A stretch of 6,810 nt of DNA from DAOMFM01 sp035429825 (GTDB taxonomy: Bacteria > Acidobacteriota > Blastocatellia > UBA7656 > JADIYM01), in contig JBGAKX010000192.1 in NCBI GenBank assembly GCA_044224215.1, forward strand, positions 1-6,810, written 5' to 3'. Position 1 is the first letter of the stretch; every line of letters starts with the position of its first letter. Made by a program: the position numbers and the translations under genes. This document shows, one piece after another, positions 1-5,462 of this stretch. The notes below the pieces were generated by a model. It was not told where the DNA came from, made no database searches, and saw only the letters and a list, made by a program, of their open reading frames with translations.

Positions 1-105
1 TCCCCCGTTGTTTGGTTGTTATCTGAAATCCGAAACAACACGAGAGGAAGTACATACAAGGGGTCGCCGAGAGCCGCAGCAACACACTCAACGCGAGGTT
101 CGTGG

Positions 106-1233
106 CTACAGCGCGTCCAACAGCCTGTCGACCTCGTCGTGCGTGTTGTAGAAGTGCGGAGCGATCCGAACGCGCCCCGTGCGATGCGCGACGCTGATCC
201 GCCGGCTTGCAAGGTGATCGACGATCACGTGCGGAGCGACGTCCGGATGCGTGACCGCCAGGATCGGCGACCACTCGCCGTCTGTTCGCGGACTGACGAT
301 CCGGCACCCCAGCGTCGCGAGCCCGGAGGCCAGATGGTCCGTCAACTCCCGGCAGTGCGCGGCGATGCGCTCGGCGCCGACCTCGAGCAGGATCTCGAGC
401 GATGCACCGAGTGCAGAAACGCCGAACGGATTCAGCGTTCCTATCTCGTGCCGTTCCGCACCCGGACGCAGCTTCAACTCGTAGCGCGACCACTTGATCC
501 AGTTGTCGACCGACGTCCAGCCGATCCGCGCCGGCGTGATGCGTTCGACGACGCGGTCCGAGATGTAGACCAGCCCGATGCCCTCCGATCCGAGAAGCCA
601 CTTGTGGGCCGACGATGCAAGCACGTCGATGTGGTCGCGCTCGACGTCGATCGGCAGCGCGCCGAGCCCCTGGATCGCGTCGACGACGAACAGGATGCCG
701 CGTTCGCGGCAGAACCGCCCGATCCGTTCGAGGTCGAACCTGAACCCCGTCGCGAACTCGATCCAGCTGATGGCGACGACGCGCGTCCGGTCGTCGGCGA
801 GCGACAGCAGTTCGTCGGTGTCGATCCGGCCGTCGCGCTCGGGCGCCTGGCGGAACGACACGCCCAGCCGCGCGAGCTGCATCCACGGGTAGACGTTCGA
901 CGGGAATTCACCCTCGGCGCCGACGATGTTGTCGCCGTCGCGCCAGTCGAGCCCCGCGGACACGATTGACAGACCGTCGGAGGTGTTCGCGACGAATGCG
1001 ACCTCGTGCGGAGTCGCCGCCCCCAGCAGCTGCGCGGCGAGGCCACGGACGCGCGCGATCTCGTCGATGCGGCCGAGCCATCCCTCGTCGCCCGACTCCG
1101 AGATCGAGCGCGCGACGCCGTCGATTCGCTCGACGGCGGTTCGCGGCAGCGGTCCCACCGCCGCATGGTTCATGTAGATGTAGCGCTCGGTGACGGGGAA
1201 CAGCTGGCGGTAACTCGCGAGATCGTTGCTCAC
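106..1233 (-). CDS. Class V aminotransferase-fold PLP enzyme (SufS/isopenicillin-N-epimerase-like, no desulfurase Cys)
   Basis: A 375-aa fold-type I PLP enzyme of the aminotransferase class V family, probably cytoplasmic. Seen: the N-terminal MNHAAVGPLP segment (21-30), the cofactor-contacting NTSDG (83-87), the PLP-pyridine Asp185 in VVDAIQGLG, the Schiff-base Lys211 in SSAHKWLLGSEG, and the C-terminal GRVRIAPHFYNT (353-364), whose Arg356 should bind a substrate carboxylate. Length and end are normal for the family. Group II cysteine desulfurases (SufS/CsdA) have a catalytic Cys in a loop just before this C-terminal Arg. Here that stretch reads SVAHRTGRVR with no Cys; the nearest are Cys294 and Cys310. 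Desulfurase activity is therefore unlikely, and an epimerase, lyase or aminotransferase is more probable; the substrate cannot be told. The start lies 8 bases after the ftsY stop, so the two should be co-transcribed. Family confidence is high, exact function low. Confidence 0.93.
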   Translation of the reverse strand: MSNDLASYRQLFPVTERYIYMNHAAVGPLPRTAVERIDGVARSISESGDEGWLGRIDEIARVRGLAAQLLGAATPHEVAFVANTSDGLSIVSAGLDWRDGDNIVGAEGEFPSNVYPWMQLARLGVSFRQAPERDGRIDTDELLSLADDRTRVVAISWIEFATGFRFDLERIGRFCRERGILFVVDAIQGLGALPIDVERDHIDVLASSAHKWLLGSEGIGLVYISDRVVERITPARIGWTSVDNWIKWSRYELKLRPGAERHEIGTLNPFGVSALGASLEILLEVGAERIAAHCRELTDHLASGLATLGCRIVSPRTDGEWSPILAVTHPDVAPHVIVDHLASRRISVAHRTGRVRIAPHFYNTHDEVDRLLDAL

Positions 1234-1241
1234 GCTCTTCC

Positions 1242-2444
1242 TCAGTATTCGAACAGGCTGTCGATGTACTGGTGCGCGTCGAACGCCACCAGGTCGTCGA
1301 GCTGCTCTCCGATGCCGACATACCTGATCGGAACGCCGAGCTCGTTGACGATGGCGACGACGATGCCGCCCTTTGCCGTGCCGTCGAGCTTTGTCAGAAC
1401 GAGCCCGGTGACGGGCGCCGACTTGGTGAACTGGCGCGCCTGTTCGAGCCCGTTCTGGCCGGTCACGGCATCGATCACGAGCAGGATCTCGTGCGGGGCG
1501 TTCGGCACCTGGCGGCCCGCAACCCGTTGCATCTTCTCGAGTTCCTGCATCAAATTCTGCTTGGTGTGGAGCCGGCCGGCCGTGTCGACGATCAGCACGT
1601 CGGCGCCGCGCGCCTTTGCGGCCGCGAGCGAGTCATAGAGCACGGCCGACGGGTCGGTCCCCGGTTTCTGCTGGATCAGCGGAACGCCGGTCCGCTCGGC
1701 CCAGATGGCGAGCTGGTCGTTCGCCGCGGCGCGAAACGTGTCGGCGGCACAGATCAGGACCTCGTAGCCATCGTTCTTGATCCGGTGCGCGAGCTTTCCG
1801 ATAGTCGTCGTCTTTCCGACGCCGTTGACGCCGACGATCATGATCACGTACGGCTTGATATCCGGATCGATCTCGGTCTCGGACGCGACGGTGCCTTTCT
1901 TGAGGGCCGACGGCGCTTCGAGCAGCGCGAGCAGCTGTTCGCGAATCAGCCGCCGAAGCTCCTCGGGGTTCGACAGTTCGTTTCGCGCAACCTGTTTGCG
2001 CGCGGTTTCGATGATTCCGAGCGCCGTCTGCACGCCGATGTCCGCGCCGATCAGCGCTTCCTCGAGGCTCTCGAGCAGTTCGGCGTCGATGACCTTCTTC
2101 CCACGGACGATGGTGTCGATCCGGTCGACGAGCGTGTGCCGCGTCGACGATACGGCGGTCTTCAACCGTCCATAGAACGTCCGCTCGGCCTCGGCGATCT
2201 CCTCGGGCGTCGGTTCGGCCTTGATGTAGCCGCCGAACGAGAAGTTCATCGGCACGGGCCTCGGCGCCTGATCGACGGTCGGTTGCGGCGCGGGAGCGGC
2301 GGCCTCAACGGCCTCAACGACCACGGGGGCCGCGGGTGGCGCATCGGGTGATTCGCGCCGGGGCCCCGGCGGAGCCAGGATCGTCGGCGGCCAGTGTGCC
2401 GGCCGCTCGCCGTCGTCTTTCTTGCGCTTCCAGAAGAGTCCCAT
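1242..2444 (-). CDS. ftsY: FtsY, signal recognition particle receptor GTPase
   Basis: SRP receptor of 400 aa. It docks SRP-ribosome-nascent-chain complexes at the inner membrane and delivers them to the Sec translocon through a paired GTPase cycle with Ffh. Layout: a short basic start (MGLFWKRKK), a Pro/Ala-rich linker (about 18-66) in place of the long acidic A domain of E. coli, the helical N domain (about 85-180), then the G domain. GTPase motifs seen: P-loop GVNGVGKT (205-212), DTFRAAA (235-241), DTAGR (287-291), TKLDGTAKGG (351-360), and a closing GIGEQLDDLVAFD (377-389). The start is fixed by an in-frame TAA two codons upstream. No clear Shine-Dalgarno precedes it. It is the first gene of a pair with the downstream PLP enzyme and is divergent from perR across 203 bp. 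Identification is secure. Confidence 0.98.
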   Translation of the reverse strand: MGLFWKRKKDDGERPAHWPPTILAPPGPRRESPDAPPAAPVVVEAVEAAAPAPQPTVDQAPRPVPMNFSFGGYIKAEPTPEEIAEAERTFYGRLKTAVSSTRHTLVDRIDTIVRGKKVIDAELLESLEEALIGADIGVQTALGIIETARKQVARNELSNPEELRRLIREQLLALLEAPSALKKGTVASETEIDPDIKPYVIMIVGVNGVGKTTTIGKLAHRIKNDGYEVLICAADTFRAAANDQLAIWAERTGVPLIQQKPGTDPSAVLYDSLAAAKARGADVLIVDTAGRLHTKQNLMQELEKMQRVAGRQVPNAPHEILLVIDAVTGQNGLEQARQFTKSAPVTGLVLTKLDGTAKGGIVVAIVNELGVPIRYVGIGEQLDDLVAFDAHQYIDSLFEY

Positions 2445-2609
2445 TGTTTATGTGTTCATCTCGGCGAAACGTGCCCTCGAATCGAAATGCGAATCATGGC
2501 GCACCGGCGAGCATGCCGTCAATCAGCGGCAACTTCGGGAAGTACGAGCGGTTGCGAAATGGCCCAACCCGCCACACACACAGCCGTGCGAGCCCATCGA
2601 AAAAAGTTC

Positions 2610-2638
2610 TTGACGACCTTTTGATTTAGAATTACTCT
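2610..2638 (+). promoter_or_regulatory. Probable perR promoter (-35 TTGACG, -10 TACTCT)
   Basis: TTGACG at 2610-2615 matches the sigma-70 -35 consensus at five of six positions. A 17-base spacer leads to TACTCT at 2633-2638, which keeps the three most conserved -10 positions (T, A and the final T). Transcription would then start at about 2645, two or three bases before the perR ATG. The -35 is good and the -10 is mediocre; the assignment is inferred. Confidence 0.45.
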
Positions 2639-2643
2639 AAATC
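2623..2643. promoter_or_regulatory. PerR/Fur-box-like operator palindrome
   Basis: An inverted repeat of two 10-base arms, GATTTAGAAT and ACTCTAAATC, around one central T. The arms pair at nine of ten positions (mismatch at 2635). The 15-base core TTAGAATTACTCTAA has the 7-1-7 layout of the Bacillus PerR box TTATAATNATTATAA and agrees at 11 of 14 specified positions. It overlaps the predicted -10, ends four bases before the perR start codon, and stands out as AT-rich. This position fits autorepression by the Fur-family protein encoded directly downstream. Confidence 0.7.
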
Positions 2644-2647
2644 CACG

Positions 2648-3073
2648 ATGCGAACACACGCACACGATCACGACGCCGTCGAGGCGATGACACCCCAGCG
2701 ACGCGTCGTTCTCGAGGTTATCCGTTCGAGCGATGCGCACCTGACGGCAAACGAGATCTTCGCGAACGCTCGCGAACTCCTGCCGACGATCAGCTATGCC
2801 ACGGTGTACAACTCGTTGCGCCACTTGAAGAAGGCGGGAATGGTGGCCGAGATCAACTTTGGCAACGGCGCGAGCCGGTACGATCGCGAAACCTCGCGCC
2901 ACGACCATGCGATGTGCAGTGTGTGCGCAAAGCTGGTCGATCTCGACCTTCCGGCAACCGTTGACCTGACGCGCGAGGCCGCGCGCCGGTGCGATTTCAA
3001 GCCGGAGTCCATTCATCTGACGTTGATCGGCATCTGCCCCGAGTGTCGGGGCACCGAGCGTGCGCCGGCCTGA
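2648..3073 (+). CDS. perR: PerR-type Fur-family peroxide-responsive repressor
   Basis: A 141-aa metal-dependent winged-helix repressor. Family: PerR uses Fe or Mn in a regulatory site and is inactivated when peroxide oxidises its metal-binding histidines. Seen: TPQRRVVLEVI (15-25), the recognition region ISYATVYNSLRHLKKAGMV (48-66), and the dimer domain. The five regulatory-site ligands of B. subtilis PerR (His37, Asp85, His91, His93, Asp104) and its four structural zinc Cys (96, 99, 136, 139) all have counterparts at a constant offset of minus six: His31, Asp79, His85, His87, Asp98, Cys90, Cys93, Cys130, Cys133. Asp98, rather than the Glu usual in Fur, favours PerR. The N terminus MRTHAHDHD is unusually His-rich. 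An in-frame TAG at 2627 excludes longer forms, and no Shine-Dalgarno precedes the ATG. It is followed by the peroxiredoxin gene after 61 bases. Fur or Zur is the less likely alternative. Confidence 0.92.
   Translation: MRTHAHDHDAVEAMTPQRRVVLEVIRSSDAHLTANEIFANARELLPTISYATVYNSLRHLKKAGMVAEINFGNGASRYDRETSRHDHAMCSVCAKLVDLDLPATVDLTREAARRCDFKPESIHLTLIGICPECRGTERAPA
3035..3053 (+). other. Short perfect hairpin inside the perR 3' end
   Basis: TGCCCCGA, loop GTG, TCGGGGCA form an 8-bp perfect stem inside codons for the last zinc knuckle (CPEC). No T-run follows, so it is not a typical terminator. It may slightly modulate readthrough into the peroxiredoxin gene, or may simply come from the CPEC codons. 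Confidence 0.3.
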
Positions 3074-3123
3074 CCGAGCTGCCGCCGGCCGATCGAGGCA
3101 CTTTTCTTTAAACCACTCACGTA

Positions 3124-3130
3124 TGGAGGA
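3124..3130 (+). promoter_or_regulatory. Strong Shine-Dalgarno deciding the peroxiredoxin start
   Basis: TGGAGGA, with GGAGG at 3125-3129, lies five bases before the ATG at 3135. This favours 3135 over the in-frame ATGs at 3060 (inside perR) and at 3123, which overlaps the Shine-Dalgarno itself. Confidence 0.8.
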
Positions 3131-3134
3131 GCGA

Positions 3135-3701
3135 ATGTCAGCGACTGAAATCAACACCGGGAATGCGATGGTGGGCCAGCCGGCCCCCGAGTTCGATATG
3201 CCCTCGACAAAGAACCTCGAGAAGCTGAACGAGAACGTCAAGCTTCACGACTACAAGGGCAAGTGGCTCGTAATGGTCTTCTATCCGCTCGACTTCACGT
3301 TCGTCTGCCCGACCGAGCTGACCGCGTTCAGCGACCGTCTCGACGACTTCAAGTCGCTCGGCTGCGAGCTGCTCGGCGTGTCGACCGACTCGGTCTTCTC
3401 GCACCGCGCCTGGCTGCAGACGCCGCGGGAAAAGAACGGCATCGAAGGCCTGAAGTATCCGCTGGCGGCCGACATGGGCGGCTCGGTGTCGCGCGAGTAC
3501 GGCGTGCTGATCGAGGACAAGGGCATCGCGCTCCGCGGCCTCTTCGTCATCGATCCCGAGGGCATCCTTCGCTACAAGGTTGTTCACGATCTCAACATCG
3601 GCCGTTCGACGGACGAGACGATTCGCGTCATCTCGGCCCTTCAGACGGGCGGTCTGTGCCAGGCCGAGTGGCGGCCGGGGCAGGAGACGCTCAAGGTTTG
3701 A
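3135..3701 (+). CDS. Typical 2-Cys peroxiredoxin (AhpC/Prx1 class, YkuU-like)
   Basis: A 188-aa cytoplasmic thiol peroxidase reducing hydrogen peroxide and organic hydroperoxides. Seen: the thioredoxin-fold start MVGQPAPEFDMP (12-23), the active site PLDFTFVCPTE with Pro51, Thr55 and peroxidatic Cys58, the partner Arg134 in ALRGLFVIDPEG, and the resolving Cys175 in TGGLCQAEWRPGQETL. The GGLG and C-terminal YF elements of over-oxidation-sensitive eukaryotic enzymes are missing, suggesting a robust bacterial type. The end (ALQTGGLC...W.PGQ.TL) and the segment SREYGVLIE closely resemble Bacillus YkuU as I remember it, more than enteric AhpC. No ahpF is adjacent; the next gene encodes a YkuV-like thioredoxin-fold protein that could supply electrons. 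It is likely transcribed with perR, since the 61-base gap shows no second PerR box and no clear promoter. Confidence 0.96.
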   Translation: MSATEINTGNAMVGQPAPEFDMPSTKNLEKLNENVKLHDYKGKWLVMVFYPLDFTFVCPTELTAFSDRLDDFKSLGCELLGVSTDSVFSHRAWLQTPREKNGIEGLKYPLAADMGGSVSREYGVLIEDKGIALRGLFVIDPEGILRYKVVHDLNIGRSTDETIRVISALQTGGLCQAEWRPGQETLKV

Positions 3702-3721
3702 TCTTCGAGCGAAATCGCTGT

Positions 3722-3754
3722 GATGGCCGGCGGCGGGGGGCGCCGCCGGCCATC
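3722..3754 (+). other. Perfect 14-bp GC stem-loop between peroxiredoxin and thioredoxin-like genes
   Basis: GATGGCCGGCGGCG (3722-3735) and CGCCGCCGGCCATC (3741-3754) pair perfectly around a GGGGG loop. No T-run follows; CTTCGAGG comes next, so a classical intrinsic terminator is not supported. It ends about 17 bases before the next start codon and close to its Shine-Dalgarno. It could be a partial terminator, a 3' stabiliser of the peroxiredoxin mRNA, or a processing site giving unequal expression of the two genes. Confidence 0.7.
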
Positions 3755-3771
3755 CTTCGAGGTACACGAAC

Positions 3772-4251
3772 ATGCCAATGAGGATCGGCACAGCAGCTCC
3801 GTCGCTCGAATTTGCCACGGAATGGTTCAACGGGTCGGCGGAGTCGGCCGAGGGGCTCATGCACGGGCACCCGACGCTCGTGCACTTCTGGGCCGTCAGC
3901 TGCGGTATCTGCAAACAGAACATGCCGCGAATCGCCGAGTGGCGTGACACGTTCCGAGACGAGGGGCTGAGGGTGGTCGCCATCCACATGCCGCGGTACC
4001 CTGCCGATACCGACACGACGCTCGTACAGGACGCGATCAAGTCCTACAACATCACCGAACCGTGCGCGGTCGACAACGAGCACAAGCTACGAGACGCGTT
4101 CAACAACGAAGCCGGGTACGTGCCGGCCTACTACCTGTTCGACGGCTCGGGCAAGCTGCGCAGCTACGCCGCGGGCGAGCGTGGGCTCGGGATGCTCTCT
4201 GCGGCGCTCGAACGCGTGCTGCACGGAAAGAAGCAGCCTGCCGGCAAGTGA
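3772..4251 (+). CDS. Cytoplasmic thioredoxin-like thiol-disulfide oxidoreductase (YkuV-like)
   Basis: A 159-aa TlpA/redoxin-type thioredoxin-fold protein. Seen: the hydrophobic strand TLVHFWAVS leading to the redox motif Cys44-Gly-Ile-Cys47 (CGIC), the strand LRVVAIHMPRYP (66-77), and the cis-proline Pro118 in GYVPAYYLFDGSGKLR. There is no signal peptide or membrane anchor, unlike periplasmic TlpA/ResA/CcmG relatives, so it should act in the cytoplasm. HFW..SC..CK, VVA.HMPR and VPAYY.FD...LR all match my recollection of Bacillus YkuV, whose gene follows the peroxiredoxin gene ykuU. The same order here suggests it reduces the peroxiredoxin or protein disulfides; this is inference. An extra Cys98 is of unknown role. 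CGAGG at 3758-3762, nine bases upstream, is the likely Shine-Dalgarno. A second ATG two codons downstream is possible. The 70-base gap holds the stem-loop. Confidence 0.92.
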   Translation: MPMRIGTAAPSLEFATEWFNGSAESAEGLMHGHPTLVHFWAVSCGICKQNMPRIAEWRDTFRDEGLRVVAIHMPRYPADTDTTLVQDAIKSYNITEPCAVDNEHKLRDAFNNEAGYVPAYYLFDGSGKLRSYAAGERGLGMLSAALERVLHGKKQPAGK

Positions 4252-4255
4252 CGCC

Positions 4256-4278
4256 AACGCCGGCGCGGAGCCGGCGTT
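4256..4278. terminator. Bidirectional hairpin between convergent genes
   Basis: AACGCCGGC (4256-4264), loop GCGGA, GCCGGCGTT (4270-4278) form a perfect 9-bp stem. It starts five bases after the thioredoxin-like stop codon and lies between convergent genes, where a shared terminator is expected. Neither strand has a good T-run, so efficiency is uncertain. Confidence 0.55.
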
Positions 4279-4305
4279 CGTTCCGCTCGAACCGAACCGG
4301 ACGGG

Positions 4306-4719
4306 TCAGGCGTTCAGTTCAGGGTCGCGCAGAAGCGCGATCGCCTCGTCCTCGGTCTCCACGATGCTGAACAACGTGTCGAGACCCATCATCGCGATCA
4401 ACCCGCGCAGCTTGTGGGGAACGTTGACCAGCACGAGTTTGCCGCCGCGCTTCCTGAGCGCGGATTCCGCTGCCACCAGCTCTCCCAGACCGCTGCTGTC
4501 GGGCGCCTTCACCAGTCCCCGCAGATCGATCGCAACCAGGTTCGTCTCGTCGGTGATCGCAGCCTTGACGGCCTCGGACAACGCATAGCCCGTCGTCGCC
4601 TCGCGATGGCCGAGCCTCAGCGGGCCATCGAGATAGAGGATCGTCGCCGCGCCGACCGAGCGCTGCTCGAGGGTGAAGACGCGTTCGGAAGGTACTCCCG
4701 GGGTTCCTGCGGACATCAT
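4306..4719 (-). CDS. STAS-domain anti-sigma-factor antagonist (SpoIIAA/RsbV-like)
   Basis: A 137-aa single STAS domain. Family: such proteins bind an anti-sigma kinase of the RsbW/SpoIIAB type and free the sigma factor, and are switched off by phosphorylation of a conserved Ser. Seen: GAATILYLDGPLRLG (23-37), the strand LVAIDLRGL (61-69), the phosphoacceptor motif APDSSGLGELVAAE (72-85) with Asp74 and likely phospho-Ser75, the strand GGKLVLVNVP (92-101), and the final helix with DTLFSIVETEDEAIALL (114-130). The start is the first of two consecutive ATGs; AGGG overlaps the stop codon of the upstream gene, which ends 8 bases away. An in-frame extension further upstream is only a shadow of the neighbouring gene. 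No RsbW-like kinase or sigma gene is in the window, so the partner is unknown; the nearby kinase is eukaryotic-type. Confidence 0.93.
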   Translation of the reverse strand: MMSAGTPGVPSERVFTLEQRSVGAATILYLDGPLRLGHREATTGYALSEAVKAAITDETNLVAIDLRGLVKAPDSSGLGELVAAESALRKRGGKLVLVNVPHKLRGLIAMMGLDTLFSIVETEDEAIALLRDPELNA

Positions 4720-4727
4720 TGCGTTCC

Positions 4728-5423
4728 CTACTCGTGAACCTGATCGCCGATGATGGGGATCTTCCTCCACTGTCCGCGATACGCCGAGATCATCATGAAG
4801 ACGAGCGCGCCGACGCATCCGAAATAGTAGAAGACCTGCGTCAGCAGAATCATGATGTTGACGGGGCTCGGCACGGCGGCGCGACAGATGCTGAGCGCAA
4901 TGGCGACCGCCCAGAACGCGATGTGCGTGTAGAGTCCCTGCCGCGCATGGTAGCGCACAAACCGATTCTCGGGTGGTTCGTACAGCGTCAGCAGCACCGA
5001 CGCCACCACCCCCATGAACGGCGTGTAGCAGAGCATCGCCGCAAAGTTCGGCTGCAGCCCGAAGTGCGCCGAACCGCGAGACGCGAACTTGTCGAACCCC
5101 GCGAGCGGCTGCACCTGCCCGGGCTGCGGGGCGATCCAACCTGTCTGATACGGAACGGCCTGCGGCGGCATGTAGGCCGGGGCCGAGTCCGGTCGCCCGT
5201 AGGTCTCGGCGCCGAGCGGCGAATGCTGGACGTACGGGCCGGTCTGGCGCTGCATGCCGTTCGGATCGGTGTTGTACGGAGCGGCATCGAGCGGATGCAT
5301 CGGCCGCGTCGGACCCTCGGTGTCGACAGTCGCGGCACCGTCACCCATCTGGGCCTCGGCGCGTTCGTACACGTCCTGGTCCAGAGGATTCGTATCGTAC
5401 TTCTTTGGCTGTCCGTCGCTCAT
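4728..5423 (-). CDS. Membrane protein, disordered N terminus plus DUF4870/Tic20-like domain
   Basis: 231 aa. Residues 1-118 are hydrophilic and rich in Pro, Gly, Gln and Tyr, with recurring PY pairs, and are probably disordered and cytosolic. Residues about 127-214 hold hydrophobic segments near 127-148, 165-181 and 188-214, with the charged loop RFVRYHARQGL (154-164) between the first two. That loop, and the end GQWRKIPIIGDQVHE, look like the small DUF4870/Tic20-like membrane family (typical F.R.HA.Q); this assignment is from memory. Function unknown. The start at 5423 has AAGG four bases upstream; an in-frame ATG at 5507 would overlap the upstream gene and adds unlike sequence. It lies 34 bases after the JAMM gene and 8 before the STAS gene, so is probably in one transcript with them, though a promoter candidate sits in the 34-base gap. 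Confidence 0.85.
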   Translation of the reverse strand: MSDGQPKKYDTNPLDQDVYERAEAQMGDGAATVDTEGPTRPMHPLDAAPYNTDPNGMQRQTGPYVQHSPLGAETYGRPDSAPAYMPPQAVPYQTGWIAPQPGQVQPLAGFDKFASRGSAHFGLQPNFAAMLCYTPFMGVVASVLLTLYEPPENRFVRYHARQGLYTHIAFWAVAIALSICRAAVPSPVNIMILLTQVFYYFGCVGALVFMMISAYRGQWRKIPIIGDQVHE

Positions 5424-5432
5424 TTTGCCTTG

Positions 5433-5461
5433 AGTATAGCAACTGACGGCTGACGCGTCAG
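5433..5461 (-). promoter_or_regulatory. Possible internal promoter for the membrane-protein gene
   Basis: On the minus strand, CTGACG (5461-5456) and TATACT (5438-5433) are separated by 17 bases, matching sigma-70 at four and five of six positions. The -35 overlaps the JAMM stop codon. Initiation would fall only about two bases before the ATG at 5423, leaving out the AAGG, so it may instead be fortuitous. Confidence 0.35.
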
Positions 5462-5462
5462 C
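5449..5462. repeat. Perfect 14-bp palindrome GCTGACGCGTCAGC
   Basis: The two halves GCTGACG and CGTCAGC are exact reverse complements with no spacer. A further copy of CTGACG sits at 5443-5448, directly before it on the plus strand. It overlaps the stop codon of the JAMM gene and the candidate -35 of the next gene, so an operator is possible but unproven. Confidence 0.5.

Larger units (their letters stand above)
2445..2647. promoter_or_regulatory. Divergent ftsY / perR intergenic region
   Basis: This 203-bp spacer must carry promoters for both directions. The perR-proximal 45 bases are conspicuously A/T-rich against the GC-rich surroundings and hold the perR promoter and operator listed separately. 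On the ftsY side I see only a weak AT stretch (CATAAA on the minus strand, just before the start) and no convincing -35. A short CA repeat at about 2574-2579 and a small imperfect stem at about 2548-2571 look incidental. Confidence 0.6.

Noticed and set aside
7..39. GTTGTTT (7-13) / AAACAAC (33-39) inverted repeat downstream of the PLP enzyme, considered as its terminator
   Set aside because: Only seven A/T-rich pairs with a 19-base loop, and no T-run on the minus strand after it; the 105 bases left of the gene otherwise show nothing.
16..969. A 317-codon plus-strand open frame opposite the PLP enzyme
   Set aside because: Arg/Asp/Pro-rich translation with no domain, lying antisense to a gene with intact motifs; a usual by-product of GC-rich codon use.
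1272..2351. A 359-codon plus-strand open frame opposite ftsY
   Set aside because: Low-complexity Arg/Asp/Leu/Val composition, no motif, fully antisense to a secure ftsY.
2574..2579. Short CA-dinucleotide run considered as a repeat element
   Set aside because: Only three units; not distinguishable from chance.
3074..3134. A second PerR box or separate promoter before the peroxiredoxin gene
   Set aside because: The only AT-rich patch (3102-3112) does not have the 7-1-7 symmetry, and no -35/-10 pair with proper spacing was found.
2519..3241. A 240-codon minus-strand open frame across perR and its promoter
   Set aside because: It would cover the perR promoter and the antisense of the Fur-family domain; no recognisable domain.
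3138..4083. Long minus-strand open frames opposite the peroxiredoxin and thioredoxin-like genes
   Set aside because: They span two real genes and the stem-loop on the other strand; composition typical of antisense shadows.
4720..5139. N-terminal extension of the STAS frame into the membrane-protein gene
   Set aside because: The extension is an out-of-frame read of the membrane-protein gene; the paired ATGs at 4719 follow a Shine-Dalgarno and fit the normal STAS length.
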